A stretch of DNA of 64,000 nucleotides from NCBI RefSeq assembly GCF_016724845.1, contig NZ_CP068082.1:4092001-4156000 (forward strand), given 5' to 3'. Position numbers and translations under genes: made by a program. The stretch comes from Sphingobacterium spiritivorum. Its GTDB lineage: Bacteria; Bacteroidota; Bacteroidia; Sphingobacteriales; Sphingobacteriaceae. Below the pieces are notes generated by a model. The model had not been told where the DNA came from. It saw nothing but the letters and a program-made list of their open reading frames with translations, and ran no database searches. Shown piece after piece: positions 24,287 to 33,912 of the stretch. Numbering within the stretch: position 1 is the first letter of the stretch; the number at the start of each line of letters is the position of its first letter.

Positions 24287-26191
24287 ATGAAAAAATTAAT
24301 ACTTACACTCATAACGACCGTATGTGTGATGGGCGTATTTGCTCAGCAGACTCCACCAAGCAGACCACGTTCGGGATCATCCTTCACACAGATAGATGAC
24401 TACCTGTCTGTAATCAAGAGACTGGGTATTCCTACTGCAGACAGCGATGTCCTGGACGGACTGACCAGCGGTCCGAATACCGCTAAGATCGTCTACAATA
24501 CCACACTGAATAAACTCCGTGTGTACAACCCCGTCACAGCTCAATGGCGCGATGCCATCGAAGCCGATCTGACGAACTATTATACTAAGAGTCAGGTAGA
24601 CTCTTTATTATCTGGCATTGATATCTCTAAGTATGTTAAAGTTGATGATGTAACTACTGGTTATGGTATTCATTTGAACAGTGAAAATGGAGGTGTGCAA
24701 CTATCACAATTTGGAATGCAACTGTCTTACAGTGGTACTGATGATATTAATGGTATTATATCATTAGCTCCCGGATATATTTATACTTCTGACAGTAATG
24801 AATTTGGTAGTAGTACCTTTAAGGTTTTTCCAGGTGGTGTTCAAGGATATATTTCAGGTAGCGTTCATGGTTCTTCTTATATGTTAGGCGATAAAGGATT
24901 CAATTTCTCTGAAATTAATACAACTGAAAATTATTATAGAAATTTTGGCTTGAAATTCAACGAAATCGGTAGTACTAATTACAATATTTTCATTCCAAGA
25001 AATGATAAAGGTGTATCTGTTGAGCCTGAAAAAAGAACACTTCCTCTATCAGTAAACGGACTATACGCCGATAAATCCGGAAATATTACTATTCCTCCAT
25101 CTTCAGGTAACTTCATTAAGATAGATACTACAACAGAAGGTAACTTTATAAAGTTAGAATCTGGCGGCGGAGATGTAAATATCGATGCGTATGGAACGAA
25201 TGGAAGTGCTATTGATTCGTATGGAACTTCAAGAAGTTATAACATTGGCTACAGTGGATTAGGTACAGTTACACAAACTATGAGTACAGGAGAGTTGGAA
25301 CTTTTCGAAGCTACCCCATTGTATATTAGGGGTAAGTCAAGATATAATAATGATTCCGAATTGAACGAATATAGATTTGGATTCAACGGGTTTTATATGA
25401 TAGGGCTAAACAGTAAGTTTGTTTTTGATATATATTCTAGTGACTTGACTTTAAAGTCTCCTCAGACTCCAGTACCTGTTGCAGCAGTAATGCCGCTGTC
25501 AGTTAACGGCGTTCAGGCTGATTTTTTTGGAAATATCACGCTTCCGGAATATGCATCTAAGCAGGACATAGCCGATCTTACTAATCTTATTTTTTCATCC
25601 TCAATGATTTTTGAAATTCAAAGACCAGGAGATCTTAATACGATCAGCTGGTCAACAACTGACAGTGTGTTATACAACGGTGAGCAGTTTTATTATCGTG
25701 ACTACCTCGAAACCATGCCTCAGATAGCATCATATCTTAGCGGAGAATCTTATACTAATAGGAATATTAACAATTTTGGTCAGCACACATCGTCAGCAAA
25801 GCTGTCAACATATAAGATATATCACGATCGGTCTATTGATAGTAAGGTAAACTATGGCTTAATATACAATGGAGTATTCTACAGCATAGAAGATATATTC
25901 GGCGTTACTGGTGTTGTCAAAGGTTCTGACAAATTCTATGACATTCATTGCCGTGTGTACGGGAATATCAGTATATCAGGTGGGTACTGGAACTTAAACA
26001 TTGAGAGAGCAAACGGCACTACCTTTATTTTGAGTATAGACAATTTTAGCAAACTAAAATTTGTCGCGGGAACAACTGATCCGGCTAAAAAATCAATGCC
26101 AGGAAATAATTTTTTAATAAGCGGGACAAAGCTATTGCCAGTGACTGGCGCAAACTATTTGTACTTCAAAAATCAAGGAAATTTTAATTAA
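24287..26191 (+). CDS. long tail fibre 1 with N-terminal signal peptide
   Basis: 634 aa. Residues 1-20 form a classical Sec signal (hydrophobic core, cleavage after VFA before QQTPP). Then comes the same anchor domain as fibres 2 and 3 (SRPRSGSSFTQ, GIPTADSDVL, TLNKLRVYN, RDAIEADLTNYYTK), and beta-rich repeats with low complexity. A signal peptide on an intracellularly assembled fibre is unusual. Fibres 2 and 3 have a charged non-signal N-terminus instead. Confidence 0.7.
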   Translation: MKKLILTLITTVCVMGVFAQQTPPSRPRSGSSFTQIDDYLSVIKRLGIPTADSDVLDGLTSGPNTAKIVYNTTLNKLRVYNPVTAQWRDAIEADLTNYYTKSQVDSLLSGIDISKYVKVDDVTTGYGIHLNSENGGVQLSQFGMQLSYSGTDDINGIISLAPGYIYTSDSNEFGSSTFKVFPGGVQGYISGSVHGSSYMLGDKGFNFSEINTTENYYRNFGLKFNEIGSTNYNIFIPRNDKGVSVEPEKRTLPLSVNGLYADKSGNITIPPSSGNFIKIDTTTEGNFIKLESGGGDVNIDAYGTNGSAIDSYGTSRSYNIGYSGLGTVTQTMSTGELELFEATPLYIRGKSRYNNDSELNEYRFGFNGFYMIGLNSKFVFDIYSSDLTLKSPQTPVPVAAVMPLSVNGVQADFFGNITLPEYASKQDIADLTNLIFSSSMIFEIQRPGDLNTISWSTTDSVLYNGEQFYYRDYLETMPQIASYLSGESYTNRNINNFGQHTSSAKLSTYKIYHDRSIDSKVNYGLIYNGVFYSIEDIFGVTGVVKGSDKFYDIHCRVYGNISISGGYWNLNIERANGTTFILSIDNFSKLKFVAGTTDPAKKSMPGNNFLISGTKLLPVTGANYLYFKNQGNFN

Positions 26192-26193
26192 AA

Positions 26194-26496
26194 ATGATAA
26201 TCAACTTTTTAGCAGGGCTATTAGGGATTATTCTCTACACACTGATCAAAGCCCGACCATATGTATTTAGTAAAGAAATCCGGACGGACTGGGGCAAATT
26301 ATTAATGGAAAATGTTCCTGCCTGGCTATGGGCAGTCGTGGTGCTGTTTGTGGTATCTGTTGTCTTACATTTCGCTCCGGAGAGCAATGTTATAATAGGA
26401 CAATTATTCGGAGGTATGGATCTTACTAACAGTTTTACCGGATTTTTGGGATTAGGTATGTTGCTCAGCTTTGGAAGTAAAGAAGCAGCCAAATAA
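26194..26496 (+). CDS. holin-like membrane protein, 100 aa
   Basis: There are three hydrophobic segments (about residues 1-18, 42-62 and 75-95), with a basic loop after the first. Size and layout match holins. It lies between fibre 1 and fibre 2 instead of beside the endolysin. A copy of its last codons appears before fibre 3. The holin role is inferred from topology. Confidence 0.5.
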   Translation: MIINFLAGLLGIILYTLIKARPYVFSKEIRTDWGKLLMENVPAWLWAVVVLFVVSVVLHFAPESNVIIGQLFGGMDLTNSFTGFLGLGMLLSFGSKEAAK

Positions 26497-26941
26497 ATAT
26501 AGTAGAAATGCACAAGAAGACTTTGTCTCTCTATTCACAATAAATATGATAATCTTTTTTTGTGATAATATAAGAGGAAATGGAAAATTCAAGCCCGAAT
26601 AAAACCGGACTTGACAACGGAAATAATTACAGTTAAATCATGAAAAAGAAAATATCTAAAGCTATTGCAGAGACCGACAACGGATCAGCATCTACGCAAG
26701 CTATACCACAAAGCCGCCCAAGGTCTGGATCATCCTTTACTCAGGTAGATGACTTTCTTTCCGTAATCAGGGGCTTAGGAATACCGACAGCGGATGGCGA
26801 TGTTTTGGAAGGGCAGACAGACAGTTCCAATGCCGCTAAGATCGTATATAATACTACACTTCACAAGTTGCGGGTATATAATCCTGCGAATAATCAATGG
26901 CGTGATGCTGTGGAAGCGGATCTGTCGGACTATTATACCAA
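26465..26941 (+). repeat. direct repeat, copy 1 (holin end to fibre anchor)
   Basis: This stretch covers the end of the holin-like gene, the 143-bp spacer and about the first 100 codons of fibre 2. It is repeated at 29767-30238 with high identity, including the non-coding spacer, which shows a tandem duplication of this unit. Confidence 0.8.
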
Positions 26942-29675
26942 AGAGCAGCTGGACAACATGCTCACAGCAGCAAAGAACAGATCAAATCATACCGGTAAAC
27001 AAGCAATAAGCACTATTGAGGATCTGCAAACCTTTTTAGACAGCAAAATTCCGCTATCACAAAAAGCTGTATCAAACGGTGTAGCAACTTTGGACGTAAA
27101 TGCTAAGCTTCCAATGTCTCAGGTGCCGGAGGCATTAATAGGTTCCGTAAACTATAAAGGAAATTGGAATCCAGCCTCTAATACACCTGCACTATCTGCT
27201 ATACCAGAATCAGACACTAAAGGTCACTATTATATATCAAGTGTCACCGGAACTTTTAACGGAATAGAGTATAATAATGGAGATTGGATAATTTCCAACG
27301 GATCTGTGTGGGGTAAAGTCGATAATACAAATAAAGTTGTTTCCATAAACGGAAAGCAGGGAGCAGTTATCCTGGATGCTTCGGATGTAGGAGCCACACC
27401 CAAGGATAGCGAAACCTTACAGTCCGTGGTGGAGAGAGGAGCTACCACGACACGTGACATTACACTTAAAAACCCCTATAATAATAACAGGATGTATATG
27501 GGCCTGTTCGGAGGTGGTGCGCATATCTTCTCAGGTGAGAATACAGATTTAAGATTAGGAAGCAATGATCTGGAACGTGTAAAGATAAAAGCAAATGGAT
27601 TTGTAGGAATTGGAACAGATCCGGTCTATCCCTTAGATGTAAATGGTGTAATAGCAGCTACGGGCGGAAATTCAACAGAATGGAACGCTAAAGCAAAAGC
27701 TGACGGATCTAATGCAACAGGAGTATGGGGGCTACAATCAAAGGGATTATCAAATGTAATAAATCCTGAAAGAGATTATAATTGGATAGGTGCTGATGTT
27801 GAGAATAATATTACTAAGTTATTAGCTTATCATAGCAATGGTTATGGATATTATGCAACCCCAACAGCAGTAAAAGAGTTTTTGGGTATTCCTCAGGGAG
27901 GTGAAACATTCGCGTCAGTCGCTGCGAGAGGAAACTCTTACCGGGGGCCAATAACAATAGGCTATCAGGGAGTAAACTCAAACACAACCAAGCTTAATAT
28001 ACAGAATTCTCTTGGAAAAACATGGTCGCTGTCATCCGGAACAAATAATTATGATGAAAACAGTTTTGGAATATATAATAATCCGGACGGGGATGCCACT
28101 AATCTGAAATTAGCAATTACGGCCAGTGGGAATGTTGGTATTGGCGAGGCGAGTCCACAACATAAGTTGGAGGTAAACGGTACTGTTAGATCAAAAAACT
28201 ATTCATGGCATGTTAGCACGACAACACCAGTAGGAGTTGTTACTAACGAATCATCCATCAGAAATCTTCCCGATGGCGCTGATTTTGGCTATGGAATATC
28301 GACTAATGTTGTGGGCGGATTAGATATCATGGCTAATCAGGAAGGTCAACCCATTAGATTTTGGTCTGGAGGAAAAAATTCTGAACCCCTTAAAACGGCT
28401 GAAATGAGGGGGAGGTTAACTACTTTTTTTGGCAACACTACCGCAGAAAATATTGCTGTTAACTCCACAGGAGAAAAATGGCTTTCATACTATACAAATA
28501 ATACGCCTCGGTTTCTTGTAGGTACAGATGGAGGCGTCAATGGTGATAGTGACTTTAGAATATATGCCTATAAAGATGATGGTTCATACAATGGTAACCC
28601 ATTACGAATAAGCAGAGCAAACGGTGAAATGTGGATGGGCAACTCCGTTAACGTTAATGGTATCATAAATACTGGTAGTGGCAATTCTAATCAATGGAAT
28701 GATATTTATAATAATGGATTTCGAAAATATGGAGCTGCAGGAGGTGATGTAGCTAACCTAATCGGTTCCGGAGGTAAGCTCTTTGATGCTACCGGAGTTC
28801 CAAGTGGTTACAATTACGGAACCTTTTTAAACTTCGGTCTAGATGATTATAAAACAATGTTTGCAGGCGGACAAAATGCAAATGGAGATCTTTATACCAG
28901 AACTGACGGATATGGAGGGATTGGCAACTGGCACAAGATATACACAAGCAAAGATTTTTCTGTAAATGATATTAGTAACTGGAACCAGGCCTACAATAGC
29001 AGAGTAGATATAACTTCCAATCAGACTATTACCGGACTTAAAACTTTTTTCTCAGGAATCAAGACTAAAGACCCTTCTACAGCCACTTTAGCAAGTATTG
29101 TTGCTGAAAACTCCTCAGGTACGGGATATACTACAATGGCATCATCTGGAATATCATTTCGCAGAGGAAATAATTATTTTTACATATCTCCAAGTACGAA
29201 TGGTAGTGATCTACTTATAAACACACCTACTGGAACAACAAGTCAGAGTGTGCGTAGAGTAACTATACATAGTGGAGCTATAGACACAACAGATCGTACA
29301 GTTAAGATTTCAGGCAGAGCTTATTATGATGGTGACTATTCTGGAATTTTGCAATCATCGGATTTGGTTCCTAAAAAATATGTGGATGACAAAATGCAGG
29401 TGCTCACATTAAGAGCAAATATATCCGCAGGTTCTGCCTTTATTGATGGCGGGATTGTCGAATCTGGATTTCGGTACATGGTACAGGGAGCATGTTTATA
29501 CGAAGTATCCGGAGTTGCTCCGGAGGCTACTTATGCTCCTGAATATTTATCACTTAATAATCTAGCTGTGCAAGTTCCTTCATTGACCGGGGGAAATATT
29601 AGTATTCGTTATGAAACCACAAGCGCAGATAACGGTAAGGTAATCGAGGTAACAATTCTTAAGATCAAACAATAA
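26640..29675 (+). CDS. long tail fibre 2, 1011 aa
   Basis: The N-terminus (1-105) is the shared anchor domain. The remainder is a long beta-rich shaft with repeated GNVGIG-type and GxxSxxWN-type segments, some shared with fibre 3 (GNSYxGPITIG, TWSLSSGTNN, NVGIG). The last 80 residues form a separate C-terminal domain, probably receptor-binding. Its frame is intact over 3 kb, which argues for recent function. Confidence 0.8.
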   Translation: MKKKISKAIAETDNGSASTQAIPQSRPRSGSSFTQVDDFLSVIRGLGIPTADGDVLEGQTDSSNAAKIVYNTTLHKLRVYNPANNQWRDAVEADLSDYYTKEQLDNMLTAAKNRSNHTGKQAISTIEDLQTFLDSKIPLSQKAVSNGVATLDVNAKLPMSQVPEALIGSVNYKGNWNPASNTPALSAIPESDTKGHYYISSVTGTFNGIEYNNGDWIISNGSVWGKVDNTNKVVSINGKQGAVILDASDVGATPKDSETLQSVVERGATTTRDITLKNPYNNNRMYMGLFGGGAHIFSGENTDLRLGSNDLERVKIKANGFVGIGTDPVYPLDVNGVIAATGGNSTEWNAKAKADGSNATGVWGLQSKGLSNVINPERDYNWIGADVENNITKLLAYHSNGYGYYATPTAVKEFLGIPQGGETFASVAARGNSYRGPITIGYQGVNSNTTKLNIQNSLGKTWSLSSGTNNYDENSFGIYNNPDGDATNLKLAITASGNVGIGEASPQHKLEVNGTVRSKNYSWHVSTTTPVGVVTNESSIRNLPDGADFGYGISTNVVGGLDIMANQEGQPIRFWSGGKNSEPLKTAEMRGRLTTFFGNTTAENIAVNSTGEKWLSYYTNNTPRFLVGTDGGVNGDSDFRIYAYKDDGSYNGNPLRISRANGEMWMGNSVNVNGIINTGSGNSNQWNDIYNNGFRKYGAAGGDVANLIGSGGKLFDATGVPSGYNYGTFLNFGLDDYKTMFAGGQNANGDLYTRTDGYGGIGNWHKIYTSKDFSVNDISNWNQAYNSRVDITSNQTITGLKTFFSGIKTKDPSTATLASIVAENSSGTGYTTMASSGISFRRGNNYFYISPSTNGSDLLINTPTGTTSQSVRRVTIHSGAIDTTDRTVKISGRAYYDGDYSGILQSSDLVPKKYVDDKMQVLTLRANISAGSAFIDGGIVESGFRYMVQGACLYEVSGVAPEATYAPEYLSLNNLAVQVPSLTGGNISIRYETTSADNGKVIEVTILKIKQ

Positions 29676-29937
29676 TACCAACTAGTTTTATTTCATAGCG
29701 TATTGAGGATGATTGATATTCCTTTTTGATAATTCTGTATTATTCTCCTGAGTGTAATCTGCTATTTCAGCTTGGGAAGTAAAGAAGCAGTCAAATATAT
29801 AGATGAAATGCAGAAGAAGACTTTTTCTCTCTGTAAACAATAATAAGATGTCTTCTTTTGGTGATAAATCAGAGGAAATGGATAATTCGAGTCCGAATAA
29901 AGCCGGACTTGACAACGCAAATAATTACGGCTAAATA
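29676..29937 (+). other. 262-bp spacer with duplicated holin tail
   Basis: The first 90 bp carry no recognisable feature. From 29767 the sequence copies the end of the holin gene and the spacer before fibre 2. No independent gene is present. Confidence 0.6.
29767..29801 (+). pseudogene. fragment of the holin-like gene
   Basis: The codons FSLGSKEAVK correspond to the holin C-terminus LSFGSKEAAK at 26464-26493, but there is no upstream gene body. It is a footprint of the duplication that created fibre 3 or fibre 2. Confidence 0.65.
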
Positions 29938-30238
29938 ATGAAAAAGAAAATATCTAAAACTATTGCAGTGACAGACAACGCATCAAGCGTTTCGCAGACT
30001 ATCCCACCAAGTCGCCCAAGATCTGCTGCGTCTTTTACACAGGTAGATGACTTCCTTTCTGTAATCAGAGGCTTAGGCATACCGACAGCGGATAGTGATA
30101 TTTTGGAAGGGCAGACAGACAGTTCTAATGCTGTTAAGATCGTTTACAATACTACACTTCACAAATTGCGGGTATATAATCCTGCGAATGAGCAATGGCG
30201 TGATGCAGTGGAAGTGGATCTGTCGGATTATTACACCC
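29767..30238 (+). repeat. direct repeat, copy 2
   Basis: Second copy of the 26465-26941 unit, ending after the DLSDYYT stretch of the fibre anchor. Recombination between the two copies would remove fibre 2 and place the fibre 3 shaft behind the fibre 2 start. Confidence 0.8.
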
Positions 30239-33200
30239 GGGCTCAAACTGATGCTATTGTTGAAGCAGTGAAAGACTATGCTAGCAATAGGGACAATCAT
30301 ACCGGTTTACAGCCTGCCAGTTCGATATCCGGCTTAGAGGAAACATTAGAGGAGAAAGAATCTATAACAAATAGAAAGACGGATCTGACAAACCCTGATA
30401 ATAATACCTACCCGACAACTCAGGCTGTATCTGCAGCTATACAGCATATTTCCCTTACTCCCGGTCCTAAAGGTGACAAGGGAGATAAAGGTGATACTGG
30501 TACTCAGGGTCCGGTCGGACCCAAAGGCGATACAGGACCACAAGGTATACAAGGTATTCAGGGCGTGCAAGGCCCTAAAGGAGAAAAAGGCGAAACCGGT
30601 TTGCGGGGCATTCAGGGAGAACAAGGTATTCAGGGAGTGATGGGTGATCCTGGTCCTAAAGGAGATAAAGGTGATCCTGGTTTACAAGGGATGCAGGGAT
30701 TAAAAGGTGACAAAGGTGACAAAGGTGACAAAGGGAATGATGGCACCAGCGTAACTATATTAGGATCACTTCCAAACGAAAGTTCGCTACCACCTGACGG
30801 CAACCGGGGTGATGCCTACTTAATTGAGGGATTTCTATACGTATGGAACGGTTCAGCGTGGGAGGATGTCGGGAATATCAAGGGGCCAAAAGGTGATAAA
30901 GGAGACCAGGGTATACAAGGAGTACAAGGTACACAAGGTGTCAAGGGAGATGCCGGAGAACGTGGCCCAATAGGTATGACCGGTTCACAGGGTATTCAAG
31001 GCCCTCAGGGCGCCAAAGGTGAAAAAGGCGACAAAGGTGATCAGGGCGCACAAGGGGTGCAAGGTCCTGCAGGAGATCCGGCTAGTAATATTGTTAGATC
31101 CGTAAACAGTAAGATTGGTGATGTCAGTCTGTCCACAGAGGATATTGTTGGACTGAATGACAATCTGACTTCGAAAGCAAATAAAGATGGAAGTAATACG
31201 AGTGGTACTTGGCCGATAACGTCATCTAACTCTAACGCTTGGGGAACTTATAGAATACAATGGGATGGTGCTAATAATAATCCAAGTGATATTATAGCTT
31301 GGGACTCGCAGCGCAGTATATGGAGTCCTATAAATAAGAATCAGTTAAAGACTTTATTAGACATCCCTTCGAGCGGTGAAACATTAGCTTCAGTCGCATC
31401 CCGAGGAAACTCTTATTGGGGACCGATAACAATAGGTTTCAGTGGGGTAAATTCAAACTCGACTAAATTAGACATTCAAAATTTAGCTGGCAGGACATGG
31501 TCTTTATCTTCAGGAACTAACAACATAAATGAGAACCACTTCGGGATCTATAGTAATTCTGGAGGTGCTTCTTCTGATTTAATGTTTACGATAACCCCTG
31601 CAGGAAATGTGGGGATTGGAGTACTTTCACCTATATTTAAAATAGATGTAGAGGGAAATGCACGAGTTAAAGATGCCTTAACCATTGACGGGACTTCTAA
31701 TCAGTATAAAGAGCTACAGTACCGTAATAACGGATTACTAAGATGGGATTTATTCACTAGCCCAACAAGTGAGGCGGGGGGGAATGCCGGAAGTGACTTC
31801 GCCATTACGAGATATGCCGACGATGGTAGTTACCTGGGCCAACCTTTAGGTATAAGTAGAGCAACCGGGATCGCTTCATTCGGCGGACAGATTAATTCAT
31901 TAGGTGGTAATTCAGCCCAGTGGAATGAGGCGTACTCTTGGGGGAACCACAAAGACTCATACCCAAGAAGAGGTTTAGGAGAACCGAGTCATAACAGTAT
32001 CAGAGTTAACGACACCAGAGACTGGAATCCTATAGCCTCTACTAATCTTTTGAGCGGAACATGGTTCGATTTTAAAAATTCATCTGTTATAGGTTTAGCC
32101 GGACAACCGGGCGTAGGTCCTTGGGCAGGAGTTATTACTATGGTTCCATACGATGATGACAGTGGTAACAATGGGTCAGCTTTCAGATTCGCACAGTCAA
32201 GTCTAGGGGGAAGTAGTTCCTCTTTTTTCGGTCAGTCATACGAGACAGGCGGCTGGAAACCTTGGGTTAGGTTTTGGACTTCGGGAGATTTTAATCAATC
32301 TAATGTTGATGCATGGAATAACAACAGGGTTGACTTAACTACTATCAATCAAGCTATTCCGGTAAGGAAGATATTCTCCTATACTGGAGGCAATGCTTAC
32401 AATACCTCTACTATAGAAGTTAAGGGTAACGGCACTGATGTTTTTCCAAGTATAGGATTCCACCAACCAAATGTTGTAGGTAGTATTCTTCATCTTAGGA
32501 ATAATGGTAGGATCTACCTGGATCAAGACATGTTAATTGGGGCAAATGAAGGAGGTTCTTTTAGCAACTCTGTACTAACAAATAAGGCTTGGTTTGATTA
32601 TAACTACGCTGGAAAAGAAGCCGCAGGAAGTGTTATAAGTTTTTCAGGTCTTAATGGTGCATATGCTACCGAGTTGTTCGGACAGTACAATGGAGGTGGA
32701 AATAATTTTTATCTCAGAACTCGTAACGGAGATGTTGCCCAATATAATCCTGTAAGAAGGGTGTGGACAGATGGTGATTTTATGATGTCTTACAACAATT
32801 CTACAGCTTGGACAGTGGTGCAGAGAGACGGGAGTGGTTATATAGAAGCTAATTATATTAGAACTGCTCTATCGGCCCAGAATCCAAGAGCAGACGGAGG
32901 TCTTACAACTCTTTACGGTAATGATGATACTGGAAATGGTTATCACTATGCTTGGACATCTGAAGCTGTCAGGAACTTTTTGGGGTTAAAGACAGATGCT
33001 GAATATGTTAACACTTCTGCTTCTCAGACAATAGGAGGTAGTAAAATATTTACCCAACCCATCACCGGAGCAGATGCTACAGCAGACACGCATCTGGTCA
33101 CAAAAAGACAAGTGCCGGCTCTGGCAGCGCAGGGATCCGGTATACTACGGATGATACACGCTCCGGTATCAGGTATATTCTCAACGATCTCCGGACAACA

Positions 33201-33672
33201 ATATCTGAGAATTGCTTATACAAGCAACGAATGGTCCTATACCATTCCTGCCGGCACATTTTCCGGAGGTCCCGGCAAGCTGGAAATAGAGTTTTTTTGC
33301 GAATATCATTCCAGTTCATCCACTTCTACGGAGACTGCAGAATTATACCTGGAGTTTAGCCAACCAGGCAATTCCATTCTCATTCCTGTGGCATCCTATA
33401 GGCCAAGTCAAAAGGGGACGGCGTCAAAAAATACATGCAGATTCTTAGCAACGAGCAGAGATTCAGGCGGATTATTTTACGCAGGATCGGTAAATACCGG
33501 AGTAAATGACAGTTATAAAGTCGTAACTCCACGGAGCATTTCCGGTATTGACTTCCGTCAATCTGTTACCATCAAGCTGTGGCAAACCGGCACCTCCATC
33601 CCAGGGTATGACCTTTCTATACTACCTTTAACTATTCAAGTAGCAGATTTAACAGAAATTTTACCACCATAA
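29938..33672 (+). CDS. long tail fibre 3 with collagen-like repeats, 1244 aa
   Basis: The shared anchor (1-105) is followed by two blocks of Gly-X-Y collagen-like triplets (about residues 176-270 and 320-380). A small globular insert of about 48 residues with LPPDGNRGDAYLI and FLYVWNGSAWEDVG lies between them. The long shaft resembles fibre 2 in parts, and the C-terminal domain (about 1065-1244) is beta-rich and differs from fibre 2. It is intact and the last gene of the element. Confidence 0.8.
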   Translation: MKKKISKTIAVTDNASSVSQTIPPSRPRSAASFTQVDDFLSVIRGLGIPTADSDILEGQTDSSNAVKIVYNTTLHKLRVYNPANEQWRDAVEVDLSDYYTRAQTDAIVEAVKDYASNRDNHTGLQPASSISGLEETLEEKESITNRKTDLTNPDNNTYPTTQAVSAAIQHISLTPGPKGDKGDKGDTGTQGPVGPKGDTGPQGIQGIQGVQGPKGEKGETGLRGIQGEQGIQGVMGDPGPKGDKGDPGLQGMQGLKGDKGDKGDKGNDGTSVTILGSLPNESSLPPDGNRGDAYLIEGFLYVWNGSAWEDVGNIKGPKGDKGDQGIQGVQGTQGVKGDAGERGPIGMTGSQGIQGPQGAKGEKGDKGDQGAQGVQGPAGDPASNIVRSVNSKIGDVSLSTEDIVGLNDNLTSKANKDGSNTSGTWPITSSNSNAWGTYRIQWDGANNNPSDIIAWDSQRSIWSPINKNQLKTLLDIPSSGETLASVASRGNSYWGPITIGFSGVNSNSTKLDIQNLAGRTWSLSSGTNNINENHFGIYSNSGGASSDLMFTITPAGNVGIGVLSPIFKIDVEGNARVKDALTIDGTSNQYKELQYRNNGLLRWDLFTSPTSEAGGNAGSDFAITRYADDGSYLGQPLGISRATGIASFGGQINSLGGNSAQWNEAYSWGNHKDSYPRRGLGEPSHNSIRVNDTRDWNPIASTNLLSGTWFDFKNSSVIGLAGQPGVGPWAGVITMVPYDDDSGNNGSAFRFAQSSLGGSSSSFFGQSYETGGWKPWVRFWTSGDFNQSNVDAWNNNRVDLTTINQAIPVRKIFSYTGGNAYNTSTIEVKGNGTDVFPSIGFHQPNVVGSILHLRNNGRIYLDQDMLIGANEGGSFSNSVLTNKAWFDYNYAGKEAAGSVISFSGLNGAYATELFGQYNGGGNNFYLRTRNGDVAQYNPVRRVWTDGDFMMSYNNSTAWTVVQRDGSGYIEANYIRTALSAQNPRADGGLTTLYGNDDTGNGYHYAWTSEAVRNFLGLKTDAEYVNTSASQTIGGSKIFTQPITGADATADTHLVTKRQVPALAAQGSGILRMIHAPVSGIFSTISGQQYLRIAYTSNEWSYTIPAGTFSGGPGKLEIEFFCEYHSSSSTSTETAELYLEFSQPGNSILIPVASYRPSQKGTASKNTCRFLATSRDSGGLFYAGSVNTGVNDSYKVVTPRSISGIDFRQSVTIKLWQTGTSIPGYDLSILPLTIQVADLTEILPP

Positions 33673-33705
33673 AAGTCATAGGAAACTTTAAAATCCATTT
33701 TTTTA

Positions 33706-33760
33706 GTCGTAATACGACAAGCTAGCCTAACCGCAACTGCCTCTGCACAGTTGCGGTTAG
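33706..33760. terminator. palindromes after the last fibre gene
   Basis: GTCGTAATACGAC (33706-33718) and a 13-bp perfect stem CTAACCGCAACTG (33727-33739) / CAGTTGCGGTTAG (33748-33760) follow the stop at 33672. GCTAGC flanks the second stem on both sides (33721 and 33775). The stem is strong, but no T-run follows, so it may be a terminator or an end-binding structure. Confidence 0.45.
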
Positions 33761-33890
33761 TTGTCATTTAAGGTGCTAGCCTTTATACATGCTCTGTAGG
33801 TTCTTTTCAACCTAATATTGAAGAGACTAGTTATGCCAGGAAAACCCCTCTATTCATAGAAATGAGTAGAAGAACAGGAGGTTTGTTTGA

Positions 33891-33912
33891 GTAAACATTA
33901 TAAATATAGTTG
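33891..33912. promoter_or_regulatory. right-end copy of operator-like AT motifs
   Basis: GTAAACATTA (33891-33900) runs directly into TAAATATAGTTG (33901-33912). Both occur exactly in the operator region (3511-3520 and 3481-3492). In Mu-like elements the transposase recognises related sites in operator and ends, so this marks the likely right terminal region. Confidence 0.4.

Noticed and set aside
30346..30624. Minus-strand 92-codon frame opposite the collagen repeats
   Set aside because: Arises from the repetitive Gly-X-Y coding sequence; composition is an artefact of the repeat.
30460..31085. CRISPR-like array suggested by repeating units
   Set aside because: The repeats are 9-bp codon triplets of a collagen-like coding region, without spacers of constant size.
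24287..33672. Diversity-generating retroelement acting on the fibres
   Set aside because: Some Bacteroidota Mu-like phages carry one, but no reverse transcriptase frame and no template/variable repeat pair with adenine-biased changes is visible.
22810..33672. Mu G-segment style invertible fibre cassette
   Set aside because: No invertase/recombinase gene and no inverted fibre segments; the repeats found are direct.
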